Assembly: GCA_031285505.1 (NCBI GenBank)
Contig: JAITVZ010000153.1
Location: 1 to 49,473, forward strand
Direction of reading: 5' to 3'
DNA from: Propionibacteriaceae bacterium
GTDB lineage: Bacteria; Actinomycetota; Actinomycetes; Propionibacteriales; Propionibacteriaceae
DNA length: 49,473 nt
Under the pieces are notes generated by a model. It had not been told where the DNA came from. It did not search any database and saw only the letters and a list, made by a program, of their open reading frames with translations. The stretch's first letter is position 1. Each line of letters begins with the position of its first letter. Both the position numbers and the translations under genes were made by a program. Positions 9,204 to 18,705 of this stretch are shown here, piece by piece.

Positions 9204-10309
9204 TCCACGTCAGCGTCATCGCAGCTTGGGCCGGGTTGTCTCTGACTATCTGGGCGATTTGGGGTGATCCTGGCAATAGAGACCAACCATTGGCCCTTCA
9301 CCCGGCCACTTCCTCGCGTCTGCGCCGATTCGGACCAGCACCGAGACCAAATGATTGGCGGTCTTGGCTGGCCCAGCCCTGGTGTCGGGCGGTCATCGGA
9401 CTGATCGCCGGAGCTGTCATCGCCGCCCTCTCCGGATGGATGATTGCCCTGATCGCTGTGCCATTGCTGGCGGTGGCCCTGCCCACCCTGCTCCGTGGCC
9501 ACAACAGCCAACGCGACATTGATCGCCTGGTGGCGATGGAGGAATGGACCCGGTCACTGTCGGGTTTGCTGACGGCTGGCGCCAGTCTCGAACAAGCCCT
9601 GATCGCTTCGTTGCGAGGCGCGCCGGCGCCGATCAGGCCGCAAATCAGCCGACTGGTGGCCCGCTTGCGGGCTCACTGGCGCAGCGAGCAAGCTATCGCC
9701 GCTTTGGGCGACGAGCTGGCCGATCCGACCGGTGACATCATCGCCGCCACCCTGCTGCTCGGCGCGCGACAGCGCGGTTTTGGGCTGGCGGCCATCCTCA
9801 GCGGCTTGGCCGAGTCAGTCAGCCTCGATGTCCGCGGGCGACGCCAAGTCGAAGCCGAGGCGGCCAAGCCACGCGCCACTGCTCGTTGGGTCACCGCCAT
9901 CACCTTGGCGATGCTGGCCGCGCTGATGGCCAGCGGCTCCTACTTCGCCAGCTACCGCAGCGGGATCGGTCAGATCATCTTGGCTGGTCTGCTCTGCTCC
10001 TACCTGTTGATCTTGGCCTGGATGCGCCGGATCGCCGCTGGGCCTTCGCCGACCCGACCACTGCGCCTGGAGCCAGAAACTCATCGAATCAGCCAGCACG
10101 GATCAGAGACTGATCTGACCGATTCAGACCTTGGCATCGCCAGTCCACTCAGATCGACCGGGGCAGCGACTAGCGGTCTGACTGCTCGGCAACCGGCGGT
10201 CAAACCGTCCGACAGGGACTGGGCCGAGGCAGCCAAGTCCCGCCCTGGGCAGAGCAGTCCTTGGCCAGTCCGCCTGAATCAGCACAGCCTCTGGATCGAA
10301 CAGTCATGA
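9191..10309 (+). CDS. tadB: TadB-like type II secretion system F protein
   Basis: The 372-residue membrane protein has an N-terminal helix, a central hydrophobic pair (about residues 70-105), then the T2SSF domain (MEEWTRSLSGLLTAGASLEQ through LSGLAESVSLDVRGRRQVEA), then two C-terminal helices. It should form half of the inner membrane platform of the Tad machine. I chose the ATG at 9191, which overlaps tadA by 13 nt; the frame is open upstream but only as an overlap. The last 90 residues are a Ser/Arg-rich hydrophilic tail not seen in the family core. The stop overlaps the tadC start as ATGA. Confidence 0.85.
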   Translation: MVSLIHVSVIAAWAGLSLTIWAIWGDPGNRDQPLALHPATSSRLRRFGPAPRPNDWRSWLAQPWCRAVIGLIAGAVIAALSGWMIALIAVPLLAVALPTLLRGHNSQRDIDRLVAMEEWTRSLSGLLTAGASLEQALIASLRGAPAPIRPQISRLVARLRAHWRSEQAIAALGDELADPTGDIIAATLLLGARQRGFGLAAILSGLAESVSLDVRGRRQVEAEAAKPRATARWVTAITLAMLAALMASGSYFASYRSGIGQIILAGLLCSYLLILAWMRRIAAGPSPTRPLRLEPETHRISQHGSETDLTDSDLGIASPLRSTGAATSGLTARQPAVKPSDRDWAEAAKSRPGQSSPWPVRLNQHSLWIEQS

Positions 10310-11196
10310 CCGCCACCCAAGCATTGTTGTTGGCCGGCGGAGCCGTCGGCCTCGGTCTGTGGGCTTGTTTGGTGGCCTTGACACCACGCCAGGTCAGCCT
10401 CCGCAGCGCCCTGGCCTTCCTCGAAGCAGCCCCCGGCCCGGTGGAACCAGCTGAGGCAGTTGGTGGCTTCGAGCGCATCGGCCACTGGGGATTGCAGCAC
10501 CTGCCGAGCAGTCTGCTCCAGTTGCCCGAGGCCGATTTGTGCCTGTTGAACCTGACGCGCAGCCAGCTGATCGCCCGCCAGCTCGTCGGGGCGACGCTTG
10601 GCTTGATCGCCCCGGCCTTGGCGGGCGCAGTCTCGGCCAGTCTGACCGGGCTGGCGTCCCCCGCCTGGCCGGTGATCGCCTCTATGATCGCTGCGATCCT
10701 CGGCTGGTGGTTGCCCCTGGCCCATGTCAAACGCCAGGCAGCGGAACAGCGCCGCTGCTGGACAATGGCGCTGGCATGCTACACCGACTTGGTGGCCTTG
10801 GAGCGCGCCAGTGGCTCCGGCAGCAGCCAGGCCCTGGAGACAGTCGCCCATTTGATGCCGACGCCGATCTTCTGGAGGATCGCCCGTCAGCTGGATTTGG
10901 CCCGCTGGTCTGGCCAACCAAGCTGGTCAGGGCTGCACCAACTGGCTGACCAGATCGACCTGGTCGACTTGGCCGACCTGGCCGATATCATTCGCTTGGC
11001 CGACACCGAAGGCGCCGCCGTTGCCAAGGGGTTGGCAGCCAAATCGCGCAGTTTGCGTGAAGCTCAACAAGCAGCCGATCAAGCCGCTGGCAACGCTCGC
11101 AATGAACAACTGAGCCTGCCGGTCAGCATCCTCGGCATCGTCTTCTTGGCTATCTTGATCACGCCAGCTCTGCTGACGATGCTGGGGTGGTCCTGA
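10306..11196 (+). CDS. tadC: TadC-like type II secretion system F protein
   Basis: The 296-residue membrane protein has an N-terminal helix, two central helices (about residues 85-145), a T2SSF-like helical domain (MALACYTDLVALERASGSGS, then AAVAKGLAAKSRSLREAQQA) and a C-terminal helix (LPVSILGIVFLAILITPALL). TadB and TadC together make the inner-membrane platform. The ATG at 10306 overlaps the tadB stop by 4 nt, which supports this start over one 45 nt upstream. Confidence 0.83.
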   Translation: MTATQALLLAGGAVGLGLWACLVALTPRQVSLRSALAFLEAAPGPVEPAEAVGGFERIGHWGLQHLPSSLLQLPEADLCLLNLTRSQLIARQLVGATLGLIAPALAGAVSASLTGLASPAWPVIASMIAAILGWWLPLAHVKRQAAEQRRCWTMALACYTDLVALERASGSGSSQALETVAHLMPTPIFWRIARQLDLARWSGQPSWSGLHQLADQIDLVDLADLADIIRLADTEGAAVAKGLAAKSRSLREAQQAADQAAGNARNEQLSLPVSILGIVFLAILITPALLTMLGWS

Positions 11197-11271
11197 TGGC
11201 ACATTCCAGCCGGGCCAAGCACCTCCGCACCCTCCGACCACCTTCACGGTGCCACTTGAAAGGAAACCCCT

Positions 11272-11505
11272 ATGAATCTGTTCAACCTGCTGCTCAACCA
11301 TGTCAACGCCTGGCTGCCCCGCCCGGCTGATCAGCCCCGATCGGCCCGCCAAAGTGATTCGACCACCAACCGGATCAAAAGCGCTGGCTCGGTCACCATC
11401 GAGAATGTCATCTGGGCCATCGCTGTGATCGTCATCGCTGGTATCGTCATCGCGGCCATCACCGCTTACGTCAACAACCAAGCCGATGCCCTGCTCGGGA
11501 GCTGA
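11272..11505 (+). CDS. flp: Flp-type prepilin (major pilin candidate)
   Basis: This 77-residue protein has one hydrophobic helix near the C-terminus preceded by GSVTIEN. Flp prepilins are cut after Gly and carry Glu at mature position 5; here the predicted cut is after Gly39, and Glu44 sits at position 5, followed by Asn where many Flp pilins have Tyr. The leader of 39 residues is much longer than the usual 10-20. A good ribosome site (GAAAGGAAA) precedes the ATG. Its place between the TadC gene and the TadE-like genes supports its being the pilin. No prepilin peptidase (TadV) is encoded in the window. Confidence 0.8.
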   Translation: MNLFNLLLNHVNAWLPRPADQPRSARQSDSTTNRIKSAGSVTIENVIWAIAVIVIAGIVIAAITAYVNNQADALLGS

Positions 11506-12070
11506 GCGAGCCGACCGCCTGGCCAGTGCCCAGCCAGATGCGACCCTGCCGAGCGCAGCGTCCACGGCTGAATCGATGCGGCGCATCAACGCTGCCAACT
11601 CAGTGCTCAAGGGCCCCAACCGCGGCTCTGGTGCCGGGCGCCGGAAATCGCTGGCGTGTGGAGGTGGGGTCGGGTCCCAGCCCAGCAACCGATTCCCGGA
11701 CTGGGACACTAAGACCAGGCAGACATCGGTCGGCTCCGTGTCGATCGAAGCGCTGCTGCTGATCCCAGTCGCCTTGCTGGTGCTGGTGATCGTCTTGCAA
11801 GGCTCGCTGTGGTTTCAGGCCCGGACCGTCGCCCAGGTTGCGGCGGCTGATGGTGCGGCGGCCGCCAGTTGGCATGGCAGTGACCGGGCCAGCGGCGAAC
11901 GGGCTGCCCTTGCGGTGTTGGAGCAGCGCCTCGTCGGGACCGATTGGCAGCTCGACTGGTCCTGGTCGGCCGATCTGGTCGAGTTGCGCGTTCACGGCCT
12001 GGCCCGATCGGTCTGGCCGGGATTGGAGTTGCCCGTCGAGCAAACAGCTCTGGCGGTGCGTGAGCCATGA
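11486..12070 (+). CDS. TadE-like minor pilin with enlarged leader
   Basis: The 194-residue protein has a long hydrophilic N-terminus (about 82 residues), then GSVSIEALLLIPVALLVLVI and an extracellular tail. The Gly-Ser-Val-x-Ile-Glu motif and the helix match the TadE/TadF pseudopilin class. The first ATG overlaps the flp stop by 20 nt and lacks a clear ribosome site, so an internal start such as the ATG near 11577 is possible. DNA coding for about residues 50-75 resembles the dispersed repeat at 11631-11712, which may explain the long leader. The stop overlaps the next start as ATGA. Confidence 0.72.
   Translation: MPCSGAERADRLASAQPDATLPSAASTAESMRRINAANSVLKGPNRGSGAGRRKSLACGGGVGSQPSNRFPDWDTKTRQTSVGSVSIEALLLIPVALLVLVIVLQGSLWFQARTVAQVAAADGAAAASWHGSDRASGERAALAVLEQRLVGTDWQLDWSWSADLVELRVHGLARSVWPGLELPVEQTALAVREP
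11631..11712. repeat. Short member of dispersed palindromic repeat family, inside the TadE-like gene
   Basis: The segment has inverted ends. The left end includes GCCGGAAATCGCTGG, and the right end, read on the other strand, includes GTCCGGGAATCGGTTG. The right end (CCCAGCAACCGATTCC up to GGGACACTAAG) closely resembles the ends of the copies near 15.6, 23.4 and 27.9 kb. It lies fully within the reading frame of the TadE-like gene and is read as Gly/Arg/Ser-rich leader residues. Confidence 0.5.
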
Positions 12071-12600
12071 GCTGGCCAGTTGACGACGCGACGCGACAGT
12101 GCGGCACCCTATCTGGGCGCTGGGCAACCAGTCGCCGGTCTCAGGTCTCAGCTGGTCATCATCGGCGACTCAAAGCAACCAACCGTTGTCGCCAAACCGG
12201 CTCAGTCGCCATCGAGACAGTGTTGATCGTGCCCGCCCTGCTGTTGTTCGTGATCTTGACGATCGCCCTGGCCCGCTGGGCTACGGCCTACGCCGATCTG
12301 CAGTCTGGGGCCTTGGCTGGAGCCCGCGCCGCCGCTTTGGCCGCTGACTCCACCGAAGGGGCTCAACTAGCCGAGCGCATCAGCCGCCAACAGATGGTGT
12401 CGGGCGGCCCAAACTGCCAAACCTTGACGGTCACTACCAGCACTGCTGCCCTTGACCAGGATCCCGGTCAGCTGGGCGAAGTCAGCGTTTCGCTGGTATG
12501 CCTGCTACCGCTGGGGGATTTGACACTGCCTGGGCTGCCAGGCCAAGTGACGATCGAAGCGGCGGCCGATTGTCCGATCGATCCCTTCGTGCCCCGCTGA
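12067..12600 (+). CDS. TadE/TadF-like minor pilin
   Basis: The 177-residue protein has GSVAIETVLIVPALLLFVIL as its predicted cleavage site and membrane helix (about residues 45-65), followed by ARWATAYADLQSGALAGARA and an extracellular tail with several Cys. The Gly-Ser-Val-x-Ile-Glu motif is the same as in the Flp pilin and the preceding TadE-like protein, so one peptidase probably cuts all three. It starts at the ATG overlapping the previous stop by 4 nt. It is the last gene of the operon; the following 220 bp contain no convincing gene and no obvious strong terminator. Confidence 0.75.
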   Translation: MSWPVDDATRQCGTLSGRWATSRRSQVSAGHHRRLKATNRCRQTGSVAIETVLIVPALLLFVILTIALARWATAYADLQSGALAGARAAALAADSTEGAQLAERISRQQMVSGGPNCQTLTVTTSTAALDQDPGQLGEVSVSLVCLLPLGDLTLPGLPGQVTIEAAADCPIDPFVPR

Positions 12601-12808
12601 GTCCACTGGCAAACGGTGACCGGCCCTACCTCGGTGATGCGCAGCGTTCCGAAACAGGCGATTGCCAGCTCTTCACAGTATCGTCGCGCCCCATTGCCAC
12701 TGCGATGGCGTTGGCAAAGCCAGACGGCGTGCTAATTGACGAGACCCTGGTCCCAGATGACCGTCTTGGCATCTGGCCACCGGATTAGCGCACTTGAAGT
12801 TGACTGGC

Positions 12809-12814
12809 TAGTTT
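12809..12814 (+). promoter_or_regulatory. Candidate -10 element of glgP, leaderless-type spacing
   Basis: TAGTTT lies 6 nt before the ATG at 12821, and no purine-rich ribosome site is present between 12790 and 12820. This spacing fits a leaderless transcript. No good -35 box was recognised. Confidence 0.4.
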
Positions 12815-12820
12815 AGAGCA

Positions 12821-15388
<2,568 letters not shown>

Positions 15389-15407
15389 CTTCGATTGACG
15401 CTCGTTT

Positions 15408-15443
15408 GATGCCCCCGGTTCCCTTCGGCGAATCGGGGGCATC
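15408..15443 (+). terminator. Hairpin terminator after glgP
   Basis: GATGCCCCCG (15408-15417) pairs perfectly with CGGGGGCATC (15434-15443) across a 16-nt loop, 20 bp after the glgP stop. There is no T tract, as is often the case in GC-rich actinobacteria. Confidence 0.65.
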
Positions 15444-15451
15444 GACCACTA

Positions 15452-15604
15452 ACGCCCTTCACCGGAGATTGGCTGGGTGCAGGGTGGGCCCCGGCGTGGT
15501 GGATCTGGATCGCCAGACGGGCTGGTTGCCCGTCGACCATTGACAACACAGCCTGACGCCACACCTGGTCACAGCTCAGCAACGAATTCCCGGCAGTAGA
15601 TACT
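15452..15604. repeat. Dispersed palindromic repeat copy, about 153 bp
   Basis: This copy begins near ACCGGAGATTGGCTGGGTGC and ends near CTCAGCAACGAATTCCCGGC, with partly complementary ends. Its middle (CCCGTCGACCA, then GACAACACAGCC) aligns along its length with the copy at 27823-27957. It fills most of the gap between glgP and the Rpn-like gene. Confidence 0.55.
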
Positions 15605-15650
15605 AGCTACTCAACAATGTGGCCCTTTATTGCCGGCAGATCACCTCGAT

Positions 15651-16616
15651 TCAGACAATTAGCCGACTGACCTGGTCAACCGGAAGGTCGACAGCCGAGG
15701 CCAGTTGCGCGATGGTCAAACCTTGCTGATGGAGGCGTTTGGCAATCGCCACCTTGGCCTCAAACTCACCATTGACGCGCCCTTGCTCAAGTCCTTGCTC
15801 AAGTCCTTGCTCTAGGCCTTGCTCTAGGCCTTGCTCCAGGCCTTGCTCACGCCCCCGAGCAAGGCCATCTCTAAGACCCTCGGCTAGGCCGGTAGCAAGA
15901 CCGGAGGCTCGCCCTTCACGCTCGGCGTCGAGGCGATACTGCTCCCAGACACGCTGGGTTTCATCTTCGCGCATAGCGGTGAAGAAAGCGATGTCCTCCG
16001 CACTGAATCGGTGCACTTTATCTACTGCGGCGTTGATCTCAGGGGAAATTGTCGATGCCATATTGAGCTCCTCCTCGGTGCGTGAAGCGATGAACCGCAG
16101 CCAACCCCACAGAGGGGTCTGGTCGCAGATGACTGGCAGTTTACGTAGTTCTAGGGTGTCAATCCGCGCCACGGGCGTCAAGTTGATGCCGACTTTGTTT
16201 TCACGCCAACTGAAGGTGTGGTGATAGTCATCAGTGACATCCACAAAGTTGAAGTTGGTGATGGCGATAGTGATCGCTTGATCGATACGATCAAATCCTT
16301 GACTTCGCCGTAGGCCATGTGACAGCAGACGAGCGTTATAGAACACCAGCCGCTCGGCCAATGCCAGATGCTGGCGCCGCTGCAATTCGATGTGGATGGT
16401 CTGATTCGCACTGTTGCTGACAAGGATATCGACGATACCGAGACGCCCTGTCGCCTGCTCAGGCGCCAATTGCGGATCAAGCAGCGTTATATCTGCCAGA
16501 TCGGCCTGCGGCCATCCCAGGATGGCCGCCAACAGGGCACGCAGTGCTCCAAGATCGTGCGGATCGGCAAAGACGTGCTTGAACACCCGGTCCATGATTG
16601 GCAGTAGCAGTGGCAT
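15651..16616 (-). CDS. Rpn family recombination-promoting nuclease/putative transposase
   Basis: The 321-residue protein matches the PD-(D/E)XK nuclease transposase family (Rpn, PDDEXK_2). It starts MPLLLPIMDRVFKHVFADPH and continues with GRLGIVDILVSNSANQTIHI and then ELQRRQHLALAERLVFYNAR. The Asp of GIVDIL and the Glu-x-Gln of IELQ are the nuclease positions, followed by the usual WRENKVGINLT and TPLWGWLRFI regions. Near the C-terminus a run of GLEQ units (about residues 250-280) precedes a small helix-turn-helix-like end. It starts at ATG 16616 after GGAGGGAAGG. G+C is somewhat lower than in neighbours. E. coli Rpn proteins promote recombination; no terminal repeats typical of an IS are present here. 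Confidence 0.85.
   Translation of the reverse strand: MPLLLPIMDRVFKHVFADPHDLGALRALLAAILGWPQADLADITLLDPQLAPEQATGRLGIVDILVSNSANQTIHIELQRRQHLALAERLVFYNARLLSHGLRRSQGFDRIDQAITIAITNFNFVDVTDDYHHTFSWRENKVGINLTPVARIDTLELRKLPVICDQTPLWGWLRFIASRTEEELNMASTISPEINAAVDKVHRFSAEDIAFFTAMREDETQRVWEQYRLDAEREGRASGLATGLAEGLRDGLARGREQGLEQGLEQGLEQGLEQGLEQGRVNGEFEAKVAIAKRLHQQGLTIAQLASAVDLPVDQVSRLIV
15781..15852. repeat. 12-bp tandem repeat coding for GLEQ units
   Basis: Six head-to-tail copies of a 12-bp unit beginning CCTTGCTC (starts at 15781, 15793, 15805, 15817, 15829 and 15841) code, on the minus strand, for Gly-Leu-Glu-Gln or similar. The unit keeps the reading frame, so copy-number change would lengthen or shorten the protein without breaking it. 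Confidence 0.85.
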
Positions 16617-16989
16617 GGCCTTCCCTCCGAATCAACGATCCGATCAAATGCCGGTCATATCAATAACCATGGGTGTTCAGGCAACGGATCTGTCACCGGA
16701 ATTTGAATCTGTGGATAACTTTGCCGATCTCCTCCTCCTTTGCCCTGGTAAACTGAGGACCGGTTTCCCCGGCCGCTTCCACCGACCGGGGAAACCTCTA
16801 ATTCACGTCGCCACCACGAGATTCTGTGCCGAGTTACCCCCCGATGATTGATAGCTTTGCGTTCCTACTGGTGAATCAACCTGTTTGATTGAGGGGACAT
16901 GGGATCAGATCAGCAGCAAATCAGGTGCCCCTGGCGGTGTGCGTTGCGTCGATGCCCATCTGACAAGCCAAGTAGGGCACAATAGAGCC
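16617..16989. other. Intergenic region between the divergent Rpn-like and NifX-like genes, with a hairpin
   Basis: No gene was recognised here. A perfect 11-bp hairpin lies at 16762-16796 (GGTTTCCCCGG pairing with CCGGGGAAACC across 13 nt). TAAACT at 16749-16754 lies 7 nt before it and could be a -10 box, so a very short structured transcript is possible but unproven. A DnaA-box-like 9-mer (TGTGGATAA) at 16710-16718 is single and probably chance. CACAAT at 16978-16983 is a possible leaderless -10 for the next gene. Confidence 0.45.
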
Positions 16990-17493
16990 ATGATTTTGGC
17001 AGTGAATGTTTCCGGAGAACAGATGGGTGACGGCCTGGGCCGGGCCCATACCATGGCGATCGCCTCGGTCGACGATGAGGGCTTGAAGTCCTGGCAGACT
17101 TATGATGTCGGCTGGGATGTGCTCCACGACGCACCAGCTGGGACCGGAGCCGACCAGGCCACCGCAACCACCAACACCTCCACCGACCCAGCCGAGACCG
17201 GTCACTCGCACGATCACGCCCACTCACACAGCCACGCTGGGCACGGCGCCCACCACGCCCGGATCGCCCGTTTCCTCAAAGAGCACGATGTCGACGCCGT
17301 CGTCACGGGCCACGCCGGGCCGCCGATGCTGAAGATGCTGGAAAACATGGGTATCCATGTGGTGATGGGCGCCAGCGGCGACGCCAAGGAGATGACCATC
17401 GAGGCCGCCCAGTTGATCGCCACCGAAGCCGACAGCTACGAGGCTGAGAAGGACGCCATCCTCGATGATATCGACAGGGTCGACCTGAGCTGA
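16990..17493 (+). CDS. NifX/NifB-type cofactor-binding domain protein with His-rich insertion
   Basis: The 167-residue protein has the dinitrogenase iron-molybdenum cofactor-binding fold (MILAVNVSGEQMGDGLGRAH at the start, ARFLKEHDVDAVVTGHAGPP and MLENMGIHVVMGASGDAKEM later). Small stand-alone members are common in anaerobes and are not evidence of nitrogen fixation. An insertion at about residues 45-88 holds HSHDHAHSHSHAGHGAHH, a likely metal-binding stretch. I chose the ATG at 16990, where the family-like sequence begins; the frame to 16885 adds 35 unrelated residues. It has no ribosome site and a CACAAT box 6 nt upstream, so it may be leaderless. The role is unknown. Confidence 0.82.
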   Translation: MILAVNVSGEQMGDGLGRAHTMAIASVDDEGLKSWQTYDVGWDVLHDAPAGTGADQATATTNTSTDPAETGHSHDHAHSHSHAGHGAHHARIARFLKEHDVDAVVTGHAGPPMLKMLENMGIHVVMGASGDAKEMTIEAAQLIATEADSYEAEKDAILDDIDRVDLS

Positions 17494-17525
17494 TCGATGT
17501 GACGCCACTGCGGTGAAGTCCGTTC

Positions 17526-17561
17526 GCAACAGCCTCCGGTAATTTGGTCAGAGGCTGTTGC
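17526..17561. terminator. Hairpin terminator between the convergent NifX-like and TetR genes
   Basis: GCAACAGCCTC (17526-17536) pairs perfectly with GAGGCTGTTGC (17551-17561) over a 14-nt loop. It lies 33 bp after the NifX-like stop and could serve both genes. Confidence 0.65.
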
Positions 17562-17664
17562 TGCCTGATGTCGGCTTCCTTGAGACCACTGGACCCGTTT
17601 GGCAGACGGTCATCCCCTCCACAGCCAACGCCGTTGGCGGCCCAAGGCTCAGTGGCCCCGATGA

Positions 17665-18450
17665 TCAGTTATCCGACGGACGGTCGCTGTCAGCGCCGTC
17701 AGTCTCAGCTCGCCGCCGCAGGATGTCGATATAGGTGTCCATGGCTGGCGATGGCGGGAAGAACGGGTGCGAGTACAGCTCCAACTGAGCCAGTATCTGG
17801 CGGGTGGTGTGGACGTGGTCGATGAAATGGCGAGGATCAGCCGGCGGATCAATGGCGAACTCGACGATCAGCATGCCAATCGATTGCGTCGCCAGGACAT
17901 GCAATTGGCTTTCGGGATCATCTGATTCAGAGATCATGCCGGCTTGCCGGGCCTCAGTCAGGATGGTCCGCAGGTGATCAACGTAGCGGCTGAAGAAGCG
18001 CCCCGCCGAACCGCTGGCGTCGAGGAAGCTTTGCACCATGTAGACGGTCAACACCGAGGCGGCGGCCGAGTCACGCAACTGGCCTTCAACCGAATCCGGT
18101 TGGCGCAGAGCCAACAATTCCATCTCCAAGAAGCGGGACATCACCTCATCATCACAGGCGACGCGCAGGGCGTCCTTGGTGCCGTAGTGATGGGTGATCA
18201 GGGCGACTGACACCCCGGCAATGTCGGCGATGGTCCGCATCGGTGCGCGAAAACCATCGCGCGCGAAAAGAAACAGTGCAGCGTCGCGGATGCGAGCCCG
18301 GGCGGTTAAGTCGGCTGGGTCGCGGCGGAAACGACCATGTCGGCGAGCCGACTCCACACCGGCCATGGCGCCAGTGGTGGTCCGGTTCCTGGTGGGAGCA
18401 GCGTCGCCAGTTGGGGCAACACTGCTTGAAGTCTGACTAGGTGGGTTCAT
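17665..18450 (-). CDS. TetR family transcriptional regulator
   Basis: The 261-residue protein has a TetR-type N-terminal helix-turn-helix (RIRDAALFLFARDGFRAPMR, TIADIAGVSVALITHHYGTK) at about residues 53-95, followed by a ligand-binding helical domain. Actinobacterial members of this kind commonly control neighbouring exporters, but none lies directly beside it. A perfect palindrome just upstream of the start is probably its operator, so it is likely autoregulated. The ATG at 18450 gives a Ser/Thr-rich N-terminus of about 28 residues; the ATG at 18366 would remove it, and the true start is uncertain. The effector is unknown. Confidence 0.88.
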   Translation of the reverse strand: MNPPSQTSSSVAPTGDAAPTRNRTTTGAMAGVESARRHGRFRRDPADLTARARIRDAALFLFARDGFRAPMRTIADIAGVSVALITHHYGTKDALRVACDDEVMSRFLEMELLALRQPDSVEGQLRDSAAASVLTVYMVQSFLDASGSAGRFFSRYVDHLRTILTEARQAGMISESDDPESQLHVLATQSIGMLIVEFAIDPPADPRHFIDHVHTTRQILAQLELYSHPFFPPSPAMDTYIDILRRRAETDGADSDRPSDN

Positions 18451-18460
18451 TTATAACTAA

Positions 18461-18476
18461 CTGTACACCCGTACAG
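18461..18476. promoter_or_regulatory. Palindromic operator upstream of the TetR gene
   Basis: CTGTACACCCGTACAG is a perfect inverted repeat (CTGTAC and GTACAG arms around ACCC), ending 11 bp upstream of the TetR start. Its form and position fit a TetR-family autoregulatory site. Confidence 0.7.
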
Positions 18477-18660
18477 CCTGGAAGTCATCCGTCGGCCAAC
18501 CATGCGGCAGTACAACCATGCGGCGGTATCGGGTGAACCCAGCTCGGGCGAGGGCTCATTCATCGTTACGGTCAAGATGGCTGCCCCTAGACCAGTGGAC
18601 CGCGCTGATATTGGGTGCCTGTGGGGGTGGTATCGGGTGTGGTGGATCGCCAAGCTGACA

Positions 18661-18700
18661 TGGTGAAGGGGCGGCGGCCACCACCGCCGCCCCTTCACCA
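18661..18700. terminator. Strong hairpin terminator after pspA
   Basis: A perfect 17-bp stem (18661-18677 with 18684-18700) closes a 6-nt loop, 5 bp beyond the pspA stop on the minus strand. It is very GC-rich and has no long T tract. Confidence 0.75.
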
Positions 18701-18705
18701 AAACA

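Noticed and set aside
12498-12788. Frame between the last tad gene and glgP
   Set aside because: It overlaps the end of the last tad gene, has no start signals, and its sequence resembles no known protein.
16710-16718. DnaA-box-like 9-mer (TGTGGATAA)
   Set aside because: It is a single copy in 49 kb, close to chance expectation, with no cluster of boxes and no dnaA, dnaN or gidB nearby.
16990-17493. Evidence for nitrogen fixation
   Set aside because: Small NifX-like proteins are common in organisms that do not fix nitrogen, and no nifHDK genes are present.
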